Positions 6,707-12,505 of a stretch of DNA of 15,895 bases are shown piece by piece. How positions within the stretch are numbered: position 1 is the stretch's first letter; each line of letters begins with the position of its first letter. Position numbers and translations under genes: made by a program. This stretch comes from an uncultured Halieaceae bacterium (GTDB lineage Bacteria; Pseudomonadota; Gammaproteobacteria; Pseudomonadales; Halieaceae): assembly GCA_938074135.1 (NCBI GenBank), contig CALJFL010000021.1, positions 1 to 15,895 on the forward strand, read 5' to 3'. The notes beneath the pieces are model-generated. The model did not search any database, was not told the origin of the DNA, and saw only the letters and a program-made list of their open reading frames with translations.

Positions 6707-8394
6707 AAAAGCTCCTGATTTCTTTATTAGTTGTCGCCGTGGTCGGGGGTGGTATTGCCTGGTCCAAGCGGACAGATATTCTGTTGGCGGTGGTCAAGTA
6801 CCAATCTGCAACCGAATTTGAGGTGGCCGAGAATCGGGAAATTCCATGGCAGCAGGGACCCGACCAGCCGGCCGTGATTGACGGCGAGCAGCCGCCTAAT
6901 ATCATCCTGATAGTCGCTGATGACCTGGGCTACAACGACATTTCCACGTTTGGTGGAGGGGTTGCCGGTGGTCAGCTCAAAACCCCGGGCATTGATCGCC
7001 TGGCCGCCGAAGGCGCGGTGTTCAGCCAGTCTTATTCCGGTGCCAGCACCTGCGCGCCATCTCGCGCCATGATGATGACCGGGCGTTACCCTACACGAAC
7101 CGGGTTTGAGTTTACGCCCATGCCGTCAGGTATGGGAAAGATGGCCACCATGATATCGGCAGAGATGGATAACAATCTTCCACCCGGTATTTACGACGAG
7201 GCGCTGGAAGCCGGTCAGCCACCCTATGAGCTGAAGGGTCTCCCTGCCTCCGAGTTTACGATTGCAGAGCTATTAAAGGACAAGGGTTACTACACCGCAC
7301 ATATCGGCAAGTGGCACCTGGGTCGCGCGAACGGCATGGCACCTCACCAGCAGGGGTTTGACGACAGCCTGTTGATGGCGAGCGGGCTCTACCTTCCGGA
7401 AGACGATTCTGACGTGGTTAATGCCAAGTTGTCTTTTGACCCTATTGATCAATTTCTCTGGGCGCGTCTGAACTTCGCTAACTCATTTAACTCCGGCGAT
7501 CAGGACCGGTTCAAGCCCGGCGGCTACCTGACTGACTACTGGACTGATGAATCCATCAAGGTAATTAGGGCGAATAAGAACCGGCCATTCTTTCTTTACC
7601 TGGCCCATTGGGGAACGCATACACCGCTACAGGCCACCCGTGAGGACTATGAGGCGGTGGGCGATATCAAGCCCCACCGGCAACGGGTTTACGCGGCCAT
7701 GGTTCGCGCCCTGGATCGCAGTGTTGAGCGCATAATGGAAACGCTGGAGGCCGAGGGCCTGGCCAACAATACCGTGGTGGTGTTTACCAGTGATAACGGT
7801 GGCCCGGGTTACATCGGTATTGATGATGTGAACAGCCCCTATCGTGGCTGGAAAATCACCATGTTTGAAGGTGGCATCCGGGTGCCAATGTTTGTCAAAT
7901 GGCCGGCGAAAATAGCACCTGGCACGATCGTGGAAAACCCGGTGGCTCATATCGACATGATGCCTACTCTGGCAGCGGCGGTCGGGGCAGCAATGCCTGA
8001 GGGCTTAGCGATCGACGGCGTCGACCTGTTGCCACTTGTCTTACGAGAGGGAACAGGAGAGGTGGCCGACAGCTGGAACCGTGAAACGCTGTTCTGGCAA
8101 AACGGCCACTACCAGGTGGTTCGCCATGGCGACTGGAAACTACAGCTTAACGATCGGCCCACCGACGGTATGCAGAAATGGCTGTATAACCTGGCGGAGG
8201 ATCCAACCGAGCAGGATAACCTGGCCGACAGCCACCCGGACAAACTCGAAGAATTGAGTGCACTGCTGACGGCCCACCAGGCCAGCTCTCGCGGACCGCT
8301 GTATGAGTCCACTGTGCAAATGCCGGTGATGGTCGACAAGACCCTGGCCGAGAAGTTTGTTGAGGGCGACGAGTACGTCTACACCCCCAACTAA
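6703..8394 (+). CDS. Exported sulfatase of the Cys (formylglycine) type
   Basis: Alkaline-phosphatase-superfamily sulfatase of 563 aa that cleaves sulfate esters. ATG overlaps the preceding stop (ATGA), with GGAGGG at 6688-6693; the GTG at 6682 is rejected. A hydrophobic N-terminus (about 4-19, after MKK) indicates export or membrane anchoring in the periplasm. The catalytic signature CAPSRAMMMTG is at 117-127, so Cys117 must be converted to formylglycine by a maturase (FGE or anSME) encoded elsewhere. Metal ligands: Asp73/Asp74 in ADDLGYND and Asp364/Asn365 in TSDNGG; substrate-site residues Lys203/His205 in GKWHLG and His306 in HWGTHTPLQ. Length and C-terminal architecture (LYNLAEDPTEQDNLA) are those of arylsulfatase-like enzymes, but the sequence alone does not tell the substrate. 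It is the last gene of the first operon and is followed by a repeat. Confidence 0.94.
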   Translation: MKKLLISLLVVAVVGGGIAWSKRTDILLAVVKYQSATEFEVAENREIPWQQGPDQPAVIDGEQPPNIILIVADDLGYNDISTFGGGVAGGQLKTPGIDRLAAEGAVFSQSYSGASTCAPSRAMMMTGRYPTRTGFEFTPMPSGMGKMATMISAEMDNNLPPGIYDEALEAGQPPYELKGLPASEFTIAELLKDKGYYTAHIGKWHLGRANGMAPHQQGFDDSLLMASGLYLPEDDSDVVNAKLSFDPIDQFLWARLNFANSFNSGDQDRFKPGGYLTDYWTDESIKVIRANKNRPFFLYLAHWGTHTPLQATREDYEAVGDIKPHRQRVYAAMVRALDRSVERIMETLEAEGLANNTVVVFTSDNGGPGYIGIDDVNSPYRGWKITMFEGGIRVPMFVKWPAKIAPGTIVENPVAHIDMMPTLAAAVGAAMPEGLAIDGVDLLPLVLREGTGEVADSWNRETLFWQNGHYQVVRHGDWKLQLNDRPTDGMQKWLYNLAEDPTEQDNLADSHPDKLEELSALLTAHQASSRGPLYESTVQMPVMVDKTLAEKFVEGDEYVYTPN

Positions 8395-8400
8395 GAAATT

Positions 8401-8439
8401 GGGGACAGACCACATTTTATGAATTCGTGGTCTGTCCCC
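8401..8439. repeat. Palindromic REP-like element, copy 5 (asymmetric core)
   Basis: Conserved outer arms GGGGACAGACCAC (8401-8413) and GTGGTCTGTCCCC (8427-8439) enclose a 13-base A/T-rich core that is no longer self-complementary, unlike the other copies. It lies 6 bases after the sulfatase stop, in the 104-base gap before the DUF3581 gene. Confidence 0.88.
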
Positions 8440-8452
8440 GGTTTCTCGGTGA

Positions 8453-8458
8453 TACAAT
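8453..8458 (+). promoter_or_regulatory. Candidate -10 element (TACAAT) upstream of DUF3581
   Basis: TACAAT in GATACAATGCGCGCC resembles a sigma-70 -10 box with a GC-rich discriminator. It lies 40 bases before the DUF3581 start and just beyond the repeat. No good -35 is visible; the matching position falls in the right arm of the repeat. This is weak evidence that DUF3581 has its own promoter. Confidence 0.3.
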
Positions 8459-8498
8459 GCGCGCCTCGTGTCTGCAGCGATAATGGTCGCAGGGTGTT

Positions 8499-9206
8499 AT
8501 GTTTCTCGATTCGTTCCACAGCAAGGAAAGTGGTTTTATACAAATCTCTGCCGATCAGGCCAGTGAATTCGCCAAGGGGGTTTCCGATGACTTTAACCCC
8601 ATTCACGATCCCGACTCGAGGCGCTTCTGCGTCCCCGGCGATTTGTTGTTTGCGCTGGTTCTTGCCAATTACGGTATCAGCCAGAGTATGTCCTTCAGCT
8701 TCAAGGGTATGGTTGGTGCCGCAACGCCGTTGGCTTTCCCGGACACCGACGCCCCCAAGCTGGAGATCGTAAATGACAATGGTAAAGGGTTCCTGAATGT
8801 CGAGCGCTCAGGTGAAGTCAGCCGGAGCTCGCGGCTGATAGAGTCCCTGGTTCGTAATTACGTTGTATTTTCCGGGCACAACTTTCCGGGAATTCTTGTT
8901 CCCCTGATGGCTGAACACAACGTCATGATTAATCCTGCCCGACCATTGGTAATTTACGAGGGGATGTCTTTCAAGTTGGAGCACCTGAACTTCAGTAACC
9001 CGGAGCTGGAACTGGCTGAAGCCAGTCTTCAGGTGTCGGGAAAACGTGGAGATGTCGAATTACATTTCAATATCACCGACGCCGGCCGCCCCGTAGGTAC
9101 TGGCCTGAAGAAGCTGGTTCTCAGCGGGCTCAGGGAATACGAAGAGCCTGCCATGCAAGGCATGTGTGACCTGTACCATGCGCGGAAACAGAGTTACACC
9201 AACTGA
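8499..9206 (+). CDS. DUF3581-family protein with MaoC-like hot-dog signature
   Basis: A 235 aa cytoplasmic protein matching the conserved gammaproteobacterial DUF3581 family as I remember it (openings MFLDSFHSK, the block NFPGILVPLMAEHNVMINPARPLVIYE, and the end KKLVLSGLREYEE). The start ATG has only a weak GCAGGG before it. Residues 29-36 (SDDFNPIH) followed by RRFCVPGDLLFALVL copy the layout of (R)-specific enoyl-CoA hydratases (PhaJ/MaoC), where the Asp and His of DxNPxH are catalytic. A later MSFSFKGMVG and a second GMSFKLEHLNF suggest a double hot-dog fold. The family has no established function known to me. A role in acyl-CoA chemistry is inference. Its presence next to a catabolic operon may be incidental, because the gene seems widely conserved. 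Confidence 0.88.
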   Translation: MFLDSFHSKESGFIQISADQASEFAKGVSDDFNPIHDPDSRRFCVPGDLLFALVLANYGISQSMSFSFKGMVGAATPLAFPDTDAPKLEIVNDNGKGFLNVERSGEVSRSSRLIESLVRNYVVFSGHNFPGILVPLMAEHNVMINPARPLVIYEGMSFKLEHLNFSNPELELAEASLQVSGKRGDVELHFNITDAGRPVGTGLKKLVLSGLREYEEPAMQGMCDLYHARKQSYTN

Positions 9207-9213
9207 TCCCGGA

Positions 9214-9231
9214 GTGTCGGTTAACGGTCAC
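9214..9231. promoter_or_regulatory. Imperfect palindrome, possible operator
   Basis: GTGTCGGTTAACGGTCAC is symmetric at 14 of 18 positions around GTTAAC, in the 93-base gap between DUF3581 and the serine hydrolase. It could bind a dimeric regulator or be chance. A TATAAA (9269-9274) lies between it and the next start codon and could be a -10 element, but no convincing -35 is seen. Confidence 0.25.
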
Positions 9232-9299
9232 GTATGCACAGATCGGGTGCTGTCTGAGTTCCCGTCCTTATAAATGTATAGCAATAGAGTCAGATCCTG

Positions 9300-10586
9300 A
9301 TGAATGATATTCAAGTAGCAGGCGAGGTGGCGCCTGGGTTCGAATCGCTTAAGGTGCTGTTTACGCAGCAAATGCGCACGCTGGCAGAGGAGAACGCCCA
9401 ACTCTGTGTGTACCACCGCGGTAAGAAAGTAGTAGACCTGTGGGCATCGGCTCCCGGTAATGAGGCTTTCTCGGGAGATTCCCTGGTTAATATTTTCAGT
9501 AGTGGCAAAAGTCTGGAGGCCATCGCCATCGGCGCTCTGGTCAGTCGGGGGTTTATCGACTACGACGCGACAATTACTCACTACTGGCCGGAATTCGGCG
9601 CCAAGGGTAAGGAGGGTGTGACCGTTGCTGATCTTATGCGCCACGAAGCTGGCCTGGCGAATTTCGATACGTCTCTTGATGCCGAGGACTTATTCACAGA
9701 AAACATTAAAAAAAATGCTGTGGGCCAGGTGATCGAACAGCACGGGCTGAGCTACAGTTCGGGCGGCAAGCGCGAATACCATGCTATTACACGGGGTTGG
9801 GTCGTTAACGAGTTATTTCGTCGGGTTGATCCCGAAGGCCGTACCATTGGCGAATTTTTACGGCAGGAGATCACAGGCCCATTGGGTGCGGATGTCGTGG
9901 TGGGTGTGCAGGAACAGGAGCGACAGCGCATGTTCCCGGTGAAGCCGCTGGGCTTTGGTTATCAGTTGTGGCAAAGCATGCTGCCGCGCGCCCTGGGCAG
10001 ACGAGTACTACACAATGTTTTCCAGCTATTTGCCCGTATTGGCAAGATAATTCCCGCCATGATCAAAGGAGGACGCAAGTCCAGGCCGCCGCCGGCATTT
10101 CGCGAAATGACCGGCCTGGACTATTTCAATGCCCACGATTTCGGCAAGGGAGAGACCTCTTCCGCCAATGCTACCTGCTCAGCCCGCGGTCTTGCCAGGC
10201 TTGGTGCCATGATGTCAGCTGGCGGTAAGCTGGAAGGCAGGGAGTTTCTCTCCGAGAACGCTTGGCAGGCGCTGCACGCTAAACCTGTGGAGGCGATGAT
10301 GGGAACATTGATGCCGACTCGTTTTACCCAGGGAGGTGTGGATTGCTTTCAACCCTGCGGCCCCGGGAGTCCCCGACTCGAGCGGGCTTTTAACCAGGGT
10401 CGTGAGGGGTTTTATGGCTGGATGGGTTTTGGTGGCTCCATCTTTCAGTGGCACCCGCAGCAGGACATCAGTTTCGCCTTTGTCCCCACGTCATTACACT
10501 ATCTGGATTTACTGAACGAGCGGGGCAAGTGCTACCAGGCAGAGGTTTTGCGCTGTGTGGGTCGCCTGAGCGCAGGTGTTGTGTAA
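9300..10586 (+). CDS. Beta-lactamase-fold serine hydrolase (class C / EstB-like esterase family)
   Basis: Serine hydrolase of 428 aa. The SxxK catalytic motif is S67-S-G-K70 in NIFSSGKSLEA, followed by LMRHEAGLA (112-120), the family's L-x-x-H-x-S/A-G-L element. Tyr160 in REYHAITRGW stands for the catalytic Tyr motif, with YHA rather than the YxN of true class C beta-lactamases. This favours an esterase/peptidase or other hydrolase of the LACTB/EstB type over antibiotic resistance. There is no signal peptide, so it is cytoplasmic, which also speaks against a beta-lactamase. The ATG has no good ribosome binding site; TATAAA about 26 bases upstream may be its promoter. Stop is 3 bases before a decayed repeat, and the gene converges on the minus-strand gene after 14 bases. 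Family certain, substrate unknown. Confidence 0.9.
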   Translation: MNDIQVAGEVAPGFESLKVLFTQQMRTLAEENAQLCVYHRGKKVVDLWASAPGNEAFSGDSLVNIFSSGKSLEAIAIGALVSRGFIDYDATITHYWPEFGAKGKEGVTVADLMRHEAGLANFDTSLDAEDLFTENIKKNAVGQVIEQHGLSYSSGGKREYHAITRGWVVNELFRRVDPEGRTIGEFLRQEITGPLGADVVVGVQEQERQRMFPVKPLGFGYQLWQSMLPRALGRRVLHNVFQLFARIGKIIPAMIKGGRKSRPPPAFREMTGLDYFNAHDFGKGETSSANATCSARGLARLGAMMSAGGKLEGREFLSENAWQALHAKPVEAMMGTLMPTRFTQGGVDCFQPCGPGSPRLERAFNQGREGFYGWMGFGGSIFQWHPQQDISFAFVPTSLHYLDLLNERGKCYQAEVLRCVGRLSAGVV

Positions 10587-10589
10587 ATA

Positions 10590-10626
10590 GCGGTCAGGCG
10601 TCAATGTTTAACGGTGGTCTGTCCCC
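10590..10626. repeat. Half-decayed palindromic element, overlapping the end of a coding region
   Basis: The right arm GTGGTCTGTCCCC (10614-10626) is intact. The left arm position (10590-10602, GCGGTCAGGCGTC) matches GGGGACAGACCAC at only 8 of 13 bases. The total length (37) and the 3-base distance from the preceding stop equal those of the intact copies, so this looks like a degraded full element. The intact arm encodes residues 209-213 of the minus-strand membrane protein. Confidence 0.7.
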
Positions 10627-11251
10627 GGTTTTTGGACATTCTGAGGTTGTCGATCAGTGCGGTCACTGCCAGTAGAATAAGGCCAAGTATTAGCCTGGGG
10701 TCACCGAGATACAGGTTAGTTTCAATCGGGTAGGCGATGGTTTTTTCCAGCGCCGCAGTCTTGAAATGATGCTTCCCGTTGAACGCGGGATTGGTCACGA
10801 TTTCAAGGAAGGCGCGTCTGCTGCGGTAGCGAAACAACGCGCCCTGGTCCCAGTTTTCAGCACCCTCAATGCCGACCAGATCCATAGTGGGGTAGACGGC
10901 AGCGCCCATCAGTACAGGGTGGCAGGCCCGGGCTAATAGCGCTGGAATCATGTGTTCCATGTAGCGCCCCATGAGGTCGGAGGCGCTTTCGCCGGGCTCG
11001 GCGCCCTCGACATCGGGTGGGTTCTCGTTAATATCAATATTGTTCACCATCAGGAACTGGCGTCCGCTGTCTTGTCGGGCAAACTTTTCAATAAAGGCTA
11101 TTACTTCGGTGTCGCTGCCGTTGGTTTTCATTGTGGCTACGAATTGATCGACTTCAGTGTCATTCAAGGGGCCGCCGAAGTCGGTGTACCAGTAAAAGAA
11201 GGCAGCGTAGAGCAGGGTGGGGAGCATCCAGATTTTGAAGCGTGTGGACAT
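10601..11251 (-). CDS. Membrane-tethered DUF1330-like protein with two terminal TM segments
   Basis: A 216 aa protein starting at ATG 11251 with AAAGGAA about 6 bases upstream; the frame is open much further back, but that part is the repeat and the neighbouring gene's antisense. TM1 is about 7-22 (WMLPTLLYAAFFYWYT), TM2 about 187-203 (LILGLILLAVTALIDNL). Between them FLMVNNIDINE (66-76), WDQGALFRYRSRRAFLEIV (134-152) and AALEKTIAYPIE (166-177) align without gaps in the second half to the soluble DUF1330 protein at 6269-6706 (WD-10-SR-11-P-11-AxLE). The conserved block VEGAEPGESASDLMGRYMEHM (81-101) is an insertion relative to it. The last ten residues (KNRGQTTVKH) derive largely from a palindromic repeat arm and are probably a recent replacement of the original C-terminus. 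Function unknown; a membrane-bound partner in the same catabolic pathway is plausible. Confidence 0.82.
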   Translation of the reverse strand: MSTRFKIWMLPTLLYAAFFYWYTDFGGPLNDTEVDQFVATMKTNGSDTEVIAFIEKFARQDSGRQFLMVNNIDINENPPDVEGAEPGESASDLMGRYMEHMIPALLARACHPVLMGAAVYPTMDLVGIEGAENWDQGALFRYRSRRAFLEIVTNPAFNGKHHFKTAALEKTIAYPIETNLYLGDPRLILGLILLAVTALIDNLRMSKNRGQTTVKH

Positions 11252-11272
11252 GGTTATTTCCTTTTGTGTTGT

Positions 11273-11323
11273 AAAACCGGGGACAGACCACCAATTCAAA
11301 ATTGGTGGTCTGTCCCCGGTTTT
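11273..11323. repeat. Palindromic REP-like element, copy 7, longest arms
   Basis: Perfect 24 bp arms (AAAACCGGGGACAGACCACC... and complement) around a 3-base CAA centre. The core here is CCAATT/AATTGG instead of CGTTTA/TAAACG, yet still fully paired. It fills the gap between the two minus-strand genes and overlaps the first two bases of the stop codon of the GST-like gene. Confidence 0.92.
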
Positions 11324-12365
11324 AGGCAAAATAGTGCTCCAGGATGCCGCGCCCGGCGAACAGTTGCTGGATGGCGGCATTTTCGTTCGCTCCCAGTCGC
11401 TGCAGCTCGTCCTGTACATGAAGTCTCGCTAGGTTCAGGCGTTTCTGGGTGCGCGCCCGGGTGGTGCCGAAGCCGTAGTCGAACTCATAATATCTCCCAC
11501 CGGCGAGGCCGGCGGCAATATTTGCTGACGCCGACTGATAGTAGCTGCCTTGCAGGTAGTCCAGCACGATCTGCAGGCTATCAGGTATCCTGTCGTCCGC
11601 AGCACCTGGGGCGAGCTTACCCTGCCAGTCACTGAAAAAGCGTTCGGTATATTCATGCAGCATGTCGCTGTGTTCCCCCAGCCAGCTTTTCGGCTCCGGG
11701 TCGCAAATAAAGTGGGCCTTGCTGGCACCGGCGAGGGCGAAATCCGCCAGGCAGGGACGCTCGCCCAGCAGGAAATCGTTGTCGGCCAAGTGCACTGCCA
11801 GGGCGTCCAGCATGTTCTTGAAATCTCCCTGAACGGCGGCGGCCCGGTCTGGCCCTGCGCCATTTACCTCGCATACGCCTTTACCGAATCCCTCGCACAT
11901 CATTGGTCCGATAGGAGCAAGCTGTACCAGTTCCGCCTCTGAGAAGGGCTCGTCAATGGAGCGGTCCAGCATCATATTGGCTCCAAATCGGGGTCCGACC
12001 CAGGAAACGTTGTCCGGGTAGCACCAGCGGGAATGCACGCACACGCGTCCCAGCCAGTGGTTGAAAGCGTCCTCGAGAATATAGCAGCAGGCACGTTGTA
12101 GCGGAGTGTCCGGTATGACTGCGCGCTCGTGGAAGCGTTCGTTTAGCATGGGGCCGATGGCGATGGTGTCGTGAACCAGCCATTTGTCGGGTGTCAGCAG
12201 CAGGGGGATAAAGTGGGTGCCGGCTTTCGCTTCCAGCTCTGCCTTGCGCTCTTCTGTCTTGAACAGGTAGTGCCATGGTATCTGTTGGCACCGCAGCTGG
12301 GCCTCCAGCTTGCGTGTAAAGAAACTCATCTCGCTGCCGATGAGTTGGTAGTCGCCTCTGTACAT
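11322..12365 (-). CDS. Glutathione S-transferase-like protein, long form (paralogue 1)
   Basis: 347 aa, about 120 residues longer than a standard GST. The N-terminal thioredoxin-like domain is visible: first strand YQLIGSEMSFFTRKLEAQLR (6-25), cis-Pro in HFIPLLL (Pro54) and VHDTIAI (64-70) in the position that binds the gamma-glutamyl part of glutathione. The helical domain has LEDAFNHWLGRVCVHSRW (97-114) and the C-terminal GST motif FLLGERPCLADFAL (198-211). The active-site region SFFTRK holds Ser14 and Thr17, with no Cys. The 125-residue tail after CDPEPKSW is also present in the divergent neighbour at 12506, so the two are ancient paralogues. GGGGAT lies about 8 bases before the ATG. Possible roles: glutathione conjugation, thiolytic dehalogenation or ether cleavage; none can be chosen from sequence. 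Confidence 0.88.
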   Translation of the reverse strand: MYRGDYQLIGSEMSFFTRKLEAQLRCQQIPWHYLFKTEERKAELEAKAGTHFIPLLLTPDKWLVHDTIAIGPMLNERFHERAVIPDTPLQRACCYILEDAFNHWLGRVCVHSRWCYPDNVSWVGPRFGANMMLDRSIDEPFSEAELVQLAPIGPMMCEGFGKGVCEVNGAGPDRAAAVQGDFKNMLDALAVHLADNDFLLGERPCLADFALAGASKAHFICDPEPKSWLGEHSDMLHEYTERFFSDWQGKLAPGAADDRIPDSLQIVLDYLQGSYYQSASANIAAGLAGGRYYEFDYGFGTTRARTQKRLNLARLHVQDELQRLGANENAAIQQLFAGRGILEHYFA

Positions 12366-12410
12366 GGCTTATCCCCGTGAACGGTGGCCGATCGATTTAT
12401 TACAGCGGCA

Positions 12411-12439
12411 GGTTTACATAATGACAGTAAATGTGTCAA
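12411..12439 (-). promoter_or_regulatory. Candidate sigma-70 promoter for the minus-strand GST-like gene
   Basis: On the minus strand TTGACA (12439-12434) is a perfect -35 box, followed after 17 bases by TAAACC (12416-12411), a weak -10 (3 of 6). The palindrome at 12416-12444 covers the -35 and the spacer, so a bound regulator would block the promoter. Confidence 0.4.
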
Positions 12440-12444
12440 TATGT
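12416..12444. promoter_or_regulatory. Palindromic operator candidate between divergent GST-like genes
   Basis: 29-base dyad: ACATA-n-TGACA-N7-TGTCA-n-TATGT, with 10 of 11 positions per half matching. The TGACA-N7-TGTCA core and the A/T-rich wings fit a dimeric helix-turn-helix repressor of TetR or similar type. It lies in the 140-base divergent region. No regulator gene is in the window. A palindrome this good in an A/T-rich stretch between divergent starts is unlikely to be chance, but the binding protein is unknown. Confidence 0.6.
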
Positions 12445-12505
12445 TTTGGATAGCATGAGCTGGTTTTGGCCCGCAAATCGTAACGGAAAGAAAGAGGAAG
12501 TGCAT

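Noticed and set aside
9300..10586. Calling the serine hydrolase an antibiotic-resistance beta-lactamase
   Set aside because: It has no export signal, YHA replaces YxN, and the length and context suit an esterase-like hydrolase.
870..11323. Regarding the spaced palindromes as a CRISPR array
   Set aside because: The copies are kilobases apart, separated by genes, with no regular spacers and no cas genes.
11252..11419. N-terminal extension of the minus-strand membrane protein (56 residues)
   Set aside because: It reads through the 24 bp-arm repeat and antisense of the GST-like gene. The ATG at 11251 has a proper ribosome binding site and begins a membrane segment.
10952..11635. Plus-strand frame of 227 codons across the repeat
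   Set aside because: It is antisense to two minus-strand genes with better evidence and contains repeat-derived sequence (TGDRPPIQNWW).
12431..12505. 25-residue N-terminal extension of the second GST-like gene
   Set aside because: It would start inside the operator palindrome, has no ribosome binding site, and precedes the normal start of the thioredoxin-like domain.
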